Positions 7,301-14,070 of a stretch of 23,943 nucleotides of DNA are shown piece after piece. Below the pieces are notes generated by a model. That model did no database searches and was not told the origin of the DNA. It worked only from the letters and a program-made list of their open reading frames with translations. The stretch is from Gammaproteobacteria bacterium (GTDB lineage: Bacteria > Pseudomonadota > Gammaproteobacteria > Steroidobacterales > Steroidobacteraceae): the NCBI GenBank assembly GCA_028293725.1, contig JAQGOE010000375.1, positions 1 to 23,943 on the forward strand, written 5' to 3'. Positions within the stretch are counted from its first letter, which is position 1; every line of letters starts with the position of its first letter. A program made the translations under genes and the position numbers.

Positions 7301-8134
7301 ATGCGTATCCCAGCCGCCGTCCTGCTCTTCTTCCTCTGCCTCAGAGCCGTAGCCGACACACCGCACGCGCAGCCGCCGTGCACCTGCACGGTCAATTTTC
7401 CGTCCACTCAGTCTTCCGCGGTGACGCGGGAGCTCAAGCGCGCGACCTGTCACTGTACGGTGACTTCCCCGACTGTCGCGACCGACATCCGCGGGACCGC
7501 TCAATCGCCTCTCAAGGTGGATGTACACGAGTTGCCGCCGGATCACAGCAGCGCTGTCATCGCCGTAGCGGCCATAGCACTCGTACTACTAACAGGCGCA
7601 CTGGCCTTCTATACGGCAAATCTATGGAGGGCTACGCGTAGACTCATCGAGAGCGGAGAGGCGTCGGCACAGCGGCGGTTGCGGGCTTACGTCGGTGTCA
7701 GCGAAGTAGTATTCGAGGAGCAGATTGAAGGTCGCGCGCCGCGAGTGAGCATCACCATAAAGAATTTTGGAGCGACACCCGCTTACAAATTAGCAGTCGC
7801 CGCCGACGCGCAAATAGCGTTTGCCGTGGACCAGGTGCCTGTTGCCACCAGCATCAGCAAGACCCTGGGTCATCTTCCCCCTGGCCTCGAGCTCAGGATT
7901 GCACGCCCCGCGGCGCTGTCTATAGTCATGGCGCCTGGGGATGAGGTTGACACCGCGTATTCCCGAATCTTTGTCTACGGGTGTGTTGAGTACGTCGATA
8001 CGTTCGGAGAGCCGCATTTCACCCGCTTCCGACTGGAGGAGGGCCCGGACCGGAAATTCTTCGCGTGCGATGCGGGGAATGACACTGACGATGTACTGCT
8101 GGCGCGCCGCGGATTCGCGTCCGGTAAATCTTAG
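7301..8134 (+). CDS. Unknown membrane protein with two periplasmic CxC motifs
   Basis: I do not recognise the family of this 277-residue protein. It begins with a signal-like segment (MRIPAAVLLFFLCLRAVADT). A short exported stretch follows containing two similar motifs, PCTCTV (Cys27/Cys29) and TCHCTV (Cys50/Cys52). One transmembrane helix spans about residues 83-107 (SSAVIAVAAIALVLLTGALAF), and a charged segment with RRLRAYVGVSEV leads into a C-terminal beta-rich cytoplasmic domain (VSITIKNFGATPAYKLAV; GCVEYVDTFGEPHFTRFRL). The RAYVGV-then-beta-domain arrangement is common in uncharacterised proteobacterial membrane proteins. The start is supported by the signal sequence, though no Shine-Dalgarno is visible. 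It stands alone, 107 bp before the TelA operon on the same strand; co-function is possible but unsupported. Confidence 0.65.
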   Translation: MRIPAAVLLFFLCLRAVADTPHAQPPCTCTVNFPSTQSSAVTRELKRATCHCTVTSPTVATDIRGTAQSPLKVDVHELPPDHSSAVIAVAAIALVLLTGALAFYTANLWRATRRLIESGEASAQRRLRAYVGVSEVVFEEQIEGRAPRVSITIKNFGATPAYKLAVAADAQIAFAVDQVPVATSISKTLGHLPPGLELRIARPAALSIVMAPGDEVDTAYSRIFVYGCVEYVDTFGEPHFTRFRLEEGPDRKFFACDAGNDTDDVLLARRGFASGKS

Positions 8135-8205
8135 TTCCCACCTAACCATTTGATTCATAAGGGCCTGTCGCCAGGCCATCCACAGTCTATTGCCGCGACT
8201 GTCTT

Positions 8206-8230
8206 GATATCGTCATCTGATGACGTCATC
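8206..8230. promoter_or_regulatory. Overlapping palindromes upstream of the TelA operon
   Basis: The stretch contains GATATC (8206-8211), the inverted repeat CGTCATC-T-GATGACG (8211-8225) and the perfect 12-bp palindrome GATGACGTCATC (8219-8230). The last ends 11 bp before the GTG start at 8242. Such nested symmetry just upstream of an operon suggests an operator for a dimeric regulator. No regulator gene in the window can be linked to it, and the promoter itself was not identified. Confidence 0.4.
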
Positions 8231-8241
8231 ATCCGCGCACC

Positions 8242-9366
8242 GTGAACATACACCGAATCGTGGGTCCCGTAGTGGCCCTGTTTCTGGTCGCCGCAGTCGG
8301 AAGTGGCATCTGGTATTCACATGGCCGGCTGCTCGCGGAGCACGACGCCACCGAGCGAAGTCGGCTGGCGGCCGCACAGACCCTTGCGGTACATGGACTG
8401 ATCGGATCCGAAAAGGACGCTTTCTTCGCCGATTCGCAGGTGCAGGCGGCGCTGGCGCGAGCGCATCTTGCGGTGAGCGTCGAGAAGGCGGGGTCACGCG
8501 CCATCGCCCATGGATTCAACCCGCAGCACGATGATTTCGGGTTCCCCTCCGGCGCGCCGGCTGCAGCGGAGCTCAAAGCGCTGGCGCAGGCGCCCGAGAC
8601 ATTCACGCCTTTCTATACCCCGATTGTCATCGCGAGCTGGCGACCCATAGCGCAGATTCTGGCGGCGAACGGCATTGTCACCGAGCACGATGGCGATTAC
8701 TACATCACCAATCTGCCGGCGCTGGTGCAGCTCATGCAACAGCACATGCGTTGGAAGGACCTCGCCGGCAGTAACGCTTTCGCCACCAACAAAGCGGTAC
8801 TCGTCAATTCTACCGACGTGCGTACCTCCAACAGCGCCGCGATGTACCTGTCGCTGGCCAGTTATATCGTCAACAGCCAATCCGTCGTGCAGAGCCAGGC
8901 CGAGGTGGATGCCGTCCTGCCGCTCATGACGGAGTTGTTTCTGCGGCAGGGATTTCAGGAGAGCTCATCCGCGGCCCCCTTCGAGGATTACCTGGCATTG
9001 GGAATGGGCAAAACTCCCCTGTTGGTCGCGTACGAGTCACAGATGGTGGCCTTCTGGCTCGCGCACCCGGAGCGACTGCACGGGGACATGGTCATGCTGT
9101 ATCCAACACCGACGGTGTTCTCCAAGCATGTGCTCGTCCCGTTCAACGAGAAGGGGCGACGGCTGGGCGAGGCACTCGAGCACGACCCTGAGCTGCAGGA
9201 GCTTGCCCATCAATACGGATTCCGGACCGGCGGGAGCATCAAAGGTCCCGAAGTCTGGGAAAAGCGTGGCATTCATACACCGCCGACGGTCGTCGACGTC
9301 ATCGACCCGCCGTCGCACGAGTGGCTTGAAAAGATGATCACCGGCATCGAGCAGAAATTTCCCTGA
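8242..9366 (+). CDS. Membrane-anchored type-2 periplasmic-binding-like protein (TelA operon)
   Basis: The protein has 374 residues, starting at GTG; this is the first possible start after an in-frame stop at 8221. One N-terminal hydrophobic helix (about residues 7-24, IVGPVVALFLVAAVGSGIW) acts as an uncleaved anchor or signal. The rest resembles a type-2 solute-binding fold: a DFGFPSGAPAAAELKAL segment, then FTPFYTPIVIASWRPIAQIL (hinge-like 'P-I-V-I-A-S-W'), and a Ser/Thr-rich ligand-loop candidate STDVRTSNSAAMYLSL. It looks like an extracellular solute-binding protein but has no ABC permease or ATPase next to it. It is the first gene of a four-gene operon; TelA starts 11 nt after its stop. 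The likely role is ligand sensing or capture in the periplasm, tethered to the inner membrane. The ligand is unknown. Confidence 0.75.
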   Translation: MNIHRIVGPVVALFLVAAVGSGIWYSHGRLLAEHDATERSRLAAAQTLAVHGLIGSEKDAFFADSQVQAALARAHLAVSVEKAGSRAIAHGFNPQHDDFGFPSGAPAAAELKALAQAPETFTPFYTPIVIASWRPIAQILAANGIVTEHDGDYYITNLPALVQLMQQHMRWKDLAGSNAFATNKAVLVNSTDVRTSNSAAMYLSLASYIVNSQSVVQSQAEVDAVLPLMTELFLRQGFQESSSAAPFEDYLALGMGKTPLLVAYESQMVAFWLAHPERLHGDMVMLYPTPTVFSKHVLVPFNEKGRRLGEALEHDPELQELAHQYGFRTGGSIKGPEVWEKRGIHTPPTVVDVIDPPSHEWLEKMITGIEQKFP

Positions 9367-9377
9367 AGGAGCGCCAG

Positions 9378-10625
9378 ATGTCCAACCCCGACACCACCGA
9401 AAATGCGTCCCAACCCCAGGCCGTACAGCTCACGCCGCCTGCTGACCTCGAGCTCACCGCGCCACAGCCGGTGCAGCCGGTTGCCCCGGAATCGGCGGCC
9501 GGACGGGTAAAACTCAAGCCCGGGGACGTCGCCGAACTCGATGCCCAGGTCCGTGCCTTCATCGACGCCATGACCGGCCTCGATGAGCAGGACCCGAAAT
9601 TCAAGGACTGCCTCGACCGGATTCACTCCATGGGCAACAAGGATGTGGAGCAGTCGGCTGGCGTCGCCAACCGGCTGTTGGAGCGGCCGGTCAAGACCTT
9701 GAAAAATGGATTGTTCGATTCCGGCTCCGACATCTCGCAGGCACTGGTGGACCTGCGTACCACGGTGGAGAAGCTCGATCCTTCCAGCCAGGGCGATCTG
9801 TTCGCGCCACGCAAGCTCCTCGGCCTCATCCCATTCGGTAACCGGCTGAACGAATACTTCGACCAGTACCGCTCCTCCCAGAGCCACTTGAATGCCATTG
9901 TCGAGACGCTGCGGCGTGGGAAAGATGAGCTGTTGCGCGACAACGCCGCGATCGAGCAGGAGAAGGTGAACCTGTGGATCCTGATGGAGCGCCTCGAGAA
10001 GTACATCTACCTGGGCAAAAAACTGGATGCCGCCCTCGACGCGAAGGCTCGCACCCTGGAGGCCACCGATGCGCAGAAGGCGAGGGTCGTGCGAGAGGAA
10101 CTGCTCTTTTACACACGACAAAAGGTTACCGATCTGCTCACCCAGATGGCGGTCAACATCCAGGGCTACCTGGCGTTGGATCTGCTGCGGAAAAATAACT
10201 TCGAGCTCATCAAGGGCGTCGATCGCGCCACGACGACGACGGTGGCCGCACTGCGCACGGCGGTGATGGTTGCACAAGCCCTGGTCAATCAGAAACTGGT
10301 GCTCGACCAGATCTCCGCGCTGAATGCCACGACGGGCAACATCATCGAGACGACGAGCGAGATGCTCAAGAAGCAAACCGGCGAAATCCACCAGCAGGCG
10401 GCATCGAGCACCATCGAAGTCGACAAGCTGCGCAAGGCCTTTGCGAATGTCCATCAAACCATGGATGCCATCGCCGACTTCAAGTCGCGCTCCCTGGAGT
10501 CGATGCAGAAGACGGTAGACGCGCTATCGGGCGAGGTTGCCAAAGCTCGTACCTACCTGGATCGCGTGCGCAAGCGCGAGTCCGCCGCGGCGCTGACCGT
10601 CGAAGCGGGCGAGGTTCGGCTCTGA
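9378..10625 (+). CDS. telA: TelA/KlaA-family toxic anion resistance protein
   Basis: This 415-residue cytoplasmic protein has a low-complexity Pro/Ala/Gln N-terminus (about 1-55). Then comes the TelA domain: LIPFGNRLNEYFDQYRSSQ, a helical region (LNAIVETLRRGKDELLRDN, KVNLWILMERLEKYIYLGKKL), and coiled-coil segments up to the C-terminus (VDALSGEVAKARTYLDRVRKRE). The IPFGN-x3-YF-x2-Y signature and the LIKGVDRATTTTVAALRTAV segment are strongly typical of the family. TelA proteins were named for tellurite resistance on IncP plasmids, and chromosomal members occur with XpaC and Ter-type stress genes; the biochemical activity is not established. A strong AAGGAG lies 6 nt before the ATG, overlapping the end of the upstream stop. 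It is probably the cytoplasmic component of the envelope complex suggested by its neighbours. Confidence 0.92.
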   Translation: MSNPDTTENASQPQAVQLTPPADLELTAPQPVQPVAPESAAGRVKLKPGDVAELDAQVRAFIDAMTGLDEQDPKFKDCLDRIHSMGNKDVEQSAGVANRLLERPVKTLKNGLFDSGSDISQALVDLRTTVEKLDPSSQGDLFAPRKLLGLIPFGNRLNEYFDQYRSSQSHLNAIVETLRRGKDELLRDNAAIEQEKVNLWILMERLEKYIYLGKKLDAALDAKARTLEATDAQKARVVREELLFYTRQKVTDLLTQMAVNIQGYLALDLLRKNNFELIKGVDRATTTTVAALRTAVMVAQALVNQKLVLDQISALNATTGNIIETTSEMLKKQTGEIHQQAASSTIEVDKLRKAFANVHQTMDAIADFKSRSLESMQKTVDALSGEVAKARTYLDRVRKRESAAALTVEAGEVRL

Positions 10626-10642
10626 GAGGAAGGAGTCACGCG

Positions 10643-12304
10643 ATGACCGCGACACATTGGCGCATACGCGCGCCGCGATCGGTTGCTTCCGAGATCGTGT
10701 CGGCGCGCGTTGTCGGATGTTTTCTCGCTTTCGGGGCGGCTGCGCTGATCTGCGGGTGCTCTGGTGGTTCGGGCTCTGCGAGCCCGAACTCCCCGGAGCC
10801 CGCGCACGTCGTGACTGCGGTACCGGACCTAAGGATCCTCGCAGGCTCAGAGCTGAAGGAGCTCGAGCCGGATATCCTGAGCGCGGCCCACTCGGCTGGC
10901 GTGACGGTTGCGATGTCATATACAGGGACGCTCGATATCGTCGATCGGGTGAACGAGGGAGAGCCCGTCGATGCGATTCTTCCGCCCAATGGGGCCTATC
11001 CCTCCCTGGGGCTCAAGCGCAAGGCGGTCGCCAAGGAAAAGCTCTTCTACTCGCGAGTCGCCCTCGGGGTAAAGGAGTCGAAAGCGCACGCACTCGGCTG
11101 GGACCGCGCGACACCCAACTGGAGTGAGGTGACCCAGGCCGTCAGGGACGGAAAATTCGTCTACGCAATGACGAATCCAACCAGCTCGAATACGGGGATG
11201 AGCACACTCTTCGCCGTGGCCGCCTCGAGCGCCAGGAAGACCGAGGATCTCGCCGTATCCGAAGTCGACCGGACCGCGCTGAAGGACTTCCTGAGCGGTC
11301 AGAAGCTGACGGCGGGCAGCTCCGGATGGCTTGCAGACGCTTACCTGCGCGAGCAGGACCATCTCGATGGAATCGTAAACTACGAGGCTGTGCTCCTGCG
11401 TCTCAATGACCGCTCCGAGCTACGCGAAAAGCTGACCATAATTTACCCGCGGGATGGCGTCATTTCGGCGGACTATCCTCTGATGCTCCTGGACCCGGGG
11501 AAGAGGGCGGCGTATGACCGGCTCGTCTCCGCACTCAAGGGGCCTAGCTTCCAATCCGACGCCTTGGAACACGCCTACCTGCGGCCCTCCGACCCTACAG
11601 CCAGGCGTTCGCCGAAACTGTCGGGCGATGTGGTGGTGGAACTCGCGTTTCCTAACAGTCTGGACGTCATAGACGCGGTGCTCGGTGCCTACCAGGCTGA
11701 GCTGCGCCGGCCGGCCACCTCTATCTATCTGCTGGACGTGAGCGGCTCCATGCGAGGCGAGCGCATTGCAAGGCTCAAGGCCGCTCTGGAGCTTCTGACT
11801 GGAGTGGACGCACACAGCGCCACGGCCCGCTACGCTCGCTTTCAGAACCGCGAGCACGTGATGCTGATACCCTTTGCCACTGAGCCCTTCGACCCCAGGC
11901 GTTTCAACTTCGAGAAGGAGGGCTCCAAGGCGCAGACCGAGGAGGCGCTGCGCGCCTTTGTTGAAAACCTCGAGGTGAGCGGCGCGACCGCTATCTACTC
12001 GACGCTCGATCTGGCCTATGATCTGGCGTATCAGGAGCTTTCCCGGTATCCGGGGCGAATGGTGACCGTGGTCCTGTTGACCGACGGAAAGAGCAATCAT
12101 GGTCTGCCGTACGCCGAATTCCACCGACGCTGGGCGGGCCGGCCCGCCGGGGGTGCCGATCCGATCCGCACCTTCCCCATATTGTTCGGCGAAGCGAGCT
12201 CGGCTGAGCTGGATGACATCGCGCGCCTGTCGGGTGGCCGGTCCTTCGATGGACGTTCCGGCGATCTGAGCGATGTCTTCAGGGAGATCCGGGGCTACCA
12301 GTGA
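10643..12304 (+). CDS. Lipoprotein fusing a periplasmic-binding-like domain to a vWA (MIDAS) domain
   Basis: The protein has 553 residues. A hydrophobic signal ends in LICGC (lipobox-like, lipidated Cys39), so it should be membrane-tethered and periplasmic. Residues about 60-320 form a type-2 solute-binding-like domain (LRILAGSELKELEPDI; DAILPPNGAY; a Ser/Thr loop TNPTSSNTGMSTLFAVA). Residues about 358-550 form a von Willebrand factor A domain with a complete metal-ion-dependent adhesion site: D365-x-S367-x-S369 in LLDVSGSM, T449 in SGATAIYST and D481 in LLTDGKSN. It should therefore bind a divalent metal and a protein partner. A strong AGGAAGGAG precedes the ATG, 17 nt after the telA stop. 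The stop overlaps the next start by 4 nt. The fusion suggests that ligand binding is coupled to metal-dependent protein contact, perhaps with the other binding-like protein of the operon. Confidence 0.85.
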   Translation: MTATHWRIRAPRSVASEIVSARVVGCFLAFGAAALICGCSGGSGSASPNSPEPAHVVTAVPDLRILAGSELKELEPDILSAAHSAGVTVAMSYTGTLDIVDRVNEGEPVDAILPPNGAYPSLGLKRKAVAKEKLFYSRVALGVKESKAHALGWDRATPNWSEVTQAVRDGKFVYAMTNPTSSNTGMSTLFAVAASSARKTEDLAVSEVDRTALKDFLSGQKLTAGSSGWLADAYLREQDHLDGIVNYEAVLLRLNDRSELREKLTIIYPRDGVISADYPLMLLDPGKRAAYDRLVSALKGPSFQSDALEHAYLRPSDPTARRSPKLSGDVVVELAFPNSLDVIDAVLGAYQAELRRPATSIYLLDVSGSMRGERIARLKAALELLTGVDAHSATARYARFQNREHVMLIPFATEPFDPRRFNFEKEGSKAQTEEALRAFVENLEVSGATAIYSTLDLAYDLAYQELSRYPGRMVTVVLLTDGKSNHGLPYAEFHRRWAGRPAGGADPIRTFPILFGEASSAELDDIARLSGGRSFDGRSGDLSDVFREIRGYQ

Positions 12305-12948
12305 GTATCCGGACCCGTCTGCTCCTATACCTTTACAGCACCCGAAACATTGTCGCGTGTGCTGCGGCTCTCGTGGGGCCGGCATTGCTGTTCCTGGGGC
12401 TGATACAGGAAGGCTGGCTGTTGATCACGGCGGCACTCTATGGCGTGGGATACTTCGCCACGCCCGCACCGCACGTTCTGGACGCTGGCCTGGCGCAGTC
12501 GCTGACGTTTGACGCGCTGCTAGACCAGTTCGATCGTGTCGTCAAGGAGGCGCGGCCACAGTTGCAGCCAGTCATGTTGGCTCGACTCGACAGCATCCGA
12601 CACTCGATCGGAGAGGTTCTACCACGTCTCGCCGAGAGACGCGGGTTCGATAACAACCTCTACACGGTACGGGAGACCATTTCCCGCTACCTTCCCGAGA
12701 CACTTGCGAATTACGTCGCGCTGCCTCCCATGTTCCGCCTTACCCGGGTATTGAAGGGAGGGAAGACGGCGCGTGACCTGCTGCTCGACCAACTCGCCGT
12801 GCTCGACGATCAGATGAAAGAGGTCGTTGGCAACGTAGCGCGCGGCGATGCCGACGCATTGCTTGCGAACGGTCAGTTTCTGGAAGCCAAATTCCGCGAA
12901 AGGGACTTCATCAGGCCCGTTGCCCCTGAGCGCAAATCAGCAGCGTAA
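12301..12948 (+). CDS. XpaC-like membrane protein (5-bromo-4-chloroindolyl phosphate hydrolysis family)
   Basis: This 215-residue protein starts with GTG overlapping the upstream stop (GTGA). Two transmembrane helices lie near the N-terminus (about residues 16-34 IVACAAALVGPALLFLGL and 37-53), joined by a very short loop, so both ends are cytoplasmic. A soluble helical domain follows (FDALLDQFDRVVKEARPQL; ETISRYLPETLANYVALPP; ARDLLLDQLAVLDDQM). The YLPETLANYVALP segment is characteristic of XpaC-family proteins, which are regular genomic partners of TelA. Despite the family name no phosphatase motif is visible; the name comes from an old phenotype. It likely anchors TelA at the inner membrane and completes the four-gene operon. 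Confidence 0.82.
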   Translation: MSIRTRLLLYLYSTRNIVACAAALVGPALLFLGLIQEGWLLITAALYGVGYFATPAPHVLDAGLAQSLTFDALLDQFDRVVKEARPQLQPVMLARLDSIRHSIGEVLPRLAERRGFDNNLYTVRETISRYLPETLANYVALPPMFRLTRVLKGGKTARDLLLDQLAVLDDQMKEVVGNVARGDADALLANGQFLEAKFRERDFIRPVAPERKSAA

Positions 12949-12970
12949 AGATCGGAGATCCCCACAGCAT

Positions 12971-13189
12971 ATGCCACGTACAATAGTCGATATCCCGGCC
13001 ACTCAAATGCGCGAGCTCGATGCACGCTGTCGAGTGTTAGGCGTCTCGCGTGCGGAGGGCGTCCGGCGCGCCGTGCACGCCTTCCTCAACGTCAAATATG
13101 GTCTCGACCAGGAGGGGTTCGGTTTGTGGACACGGGGTAGTCCCGAGAGCCCCGGCCGCGGTCGGCCGCCAAAGGGCAAGGCCCCATGA
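12971..13189 (+). CDS. Ribbon-helix-helix antitoxin, VapB-like
   Basis: The protein has 72 residues. The N-terminus RTIVDIPATQMRELDARC followed by VLGVSRAEGVRRAVHAFL is a ribbon-helix-helix DNA-binding domain: a short beta strand, then two helices with the turn at 'GVSRAE'. The C-terminal tail contains GFGLWTRG, the kind of aromatic segment that antitoxins insert into the toxin groove, followed by a basic Gly/Pro/Lys end. I start at the ATG at 12971; the frame is open much further upstream, but that part overlaps the XpaC-like gene. The stop overlaps the toxin start by 4 nt (ATGA), the classic toxin-antitoxin arrangement. It presumably represses its own operon together with the toxin. Confidence 0.8.
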   Translation: MPRTIVDIPATQMRELDARCRVLGVSRAEGVRRAVHAFLNVKYGLDQEGFGLWTRGSPESPGRGRPPKGKAP

Positions 13190-13587
13190 GCGCCGTTTTC
13201 GACACGTCCCTGGTCATCGATTACTTGCGCGGCGTCAAACGCGCGCAAGAGGCCTTCGCGCAGTTTCCTGATCGGGCCATTACGGTGGGTACTTGGGTTG
13301 AAGTGATGACGGCCGCCCCACAGCGGTTCGAGCCACAGACACGCGAGTTTCTGCGCGGCTTCGAGCGCCTGGCGATCAACGAGGCGATCGCCGATCGAGC
13401 GCTCGCACTCATTCAGCAGCATGCGCGACTGGATATCGGCCACGCTATTGCGTGGGCCACAGCGCAGATCAACAGTGCGGTCTACGTCAGTATCGATCTC
13501 CCGCTGGCGGCGCCGGACCCGACAGTGTGCATACCCTATCGCTCGGCGGATCGGCTGGAAATTCGTGACAAGAAGCATTTAAGATAG
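13186..13587 (+). CDS. PIN-domain ribonuclease toxin, VapC-like
   Basis: This 133-residue protein has the PIN-domain layout. Asp6 and Asp12 lie in FDTSLVIDYL, Glu39 in TWVEVMTAA, a conserved helix near the C-terminus reads LDIGHAIAWATAQ (Asp83), and Asp104 in VSIDLPL is near the usual last acidic site. VapC toxins cleave tRNA or rRNA using these acids and Mg2+. In the usual pattern 'D-A-x-I-A-A-T-A' the aspartate aligns with His86 here, while Asp83 is three residues earlier, so the active site may differ from the norm. It is coupled to the antitoxin by a 4-nt overlap. The pair lies just downstream of the TelA operon and is probably an independent module. Confidence 0.8.
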   Translation: MSAVFDTSLVIDYLRGVKRAQEAFAQFPDRAITVGTWVEVMTAAPQRFEPQTREFLRGFERLAINEAIADRALALIQQHARLDIGHAIAWATAQINSAVYVSIDLPLAAPDPTVCIPYRSADRLEIRDKKHLR

Positions 13588-13621
13588 TGTCACTGTTGAA
13601 CAAACATGAGTGATACTGACG

Positions 13622-14050
13622 ATGACTTCTTTCGGCACGTCCCGCCTGCAGCGCAGCCCTGCGGCAGCACTCTCCGCCGCACTGTTGGTAACCGCGAGTC
13701 TCTGTGCCCCCTGCGGCGCTGCTGCGGTAGCGCAGGAGGCGAGTGCGACCGGCCCAACACCGCCGTCGCAATTCGCCATCTGCGCGGTATGCCACACCAC
13801 GACGACGGATGGGGCGAGCTCGATGGGCCCCAACTTGCGAGGTGTCGTGGGGCGCAAGGCAGGCACGTTGCCGGGGTTTCAGTATTCCAAGCCCATGCGC
13901 GAGTCAGGGATCCGCTGGACACCCAAGGAGTTGGATTCCTACCTGACGGATGTGTCTGCCAAAGTCCCCGGAACACTGATGCCGTTCAACGGCTTGCCGG
14001 ACCCGCAGGACCGGCAAGCCGTGATCGCCTATCTCAAGAGCCTAAAATAG
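13622..14050 (+). CDS. Periplasmic class I cytochrome c
   Basis: The protein has 142 residues from the ATG at 13622. A signal peptide (SPAAALSAALLVTASLCAP, cleavage near AVAQ) is followed by one heme-binding motif CAVCH (residues 54-58). The segment MGPNLRGVVGRKAGTLPGFQYS is typical of cytochrome c2-type proteins, and Met120 in PGTLMPF is a clear axial ligand. The C-terminal helix AVIAYLKSLK is also canonical. It should be a soluble electron carrier. In-frame GTG at 13610 is an alternative start; neither has a good Shine-Dalgarno. It converges on the TonB-dependent receptor gene, with only 20 bp between stops. Its position beside an amine dehydrogenase operon makes it a candidate electron acceptor, but it is on the opposite strand and so separately transcribed. 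Confidence 0.9.
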   Translation: MTSFGTSRLQRSPAAALSAALLVTASLCAPCGAAAVAQEASATGPTPPSQFAICAVCHTTTTDGASSMGPNLRGVVGRKAGTLPGFQYSKPMRESGIRWTPKELDSYLTDVSAKVPGTLMPFNGLPDPQDRQAVIAYLKSLK

Positions 14051-14070
14051 CGCCGTACTACAGGCCCGTC

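Noticed and set aside
9273..10457. 394-codon minus-strand open frame opposite telA
   Set aside because: It is fully antisense to a clear TelA gene, has no recognised motifs and odd composition, and is a by-product of high-GC codon use.
11420..12385. 321-codon minus-strand open frame opposite the vWA fusion gene
   Set aside because: The opposite strand has an intact MIDAS domain and lipoprotein signal; this frame has neither start signal nor motifs.
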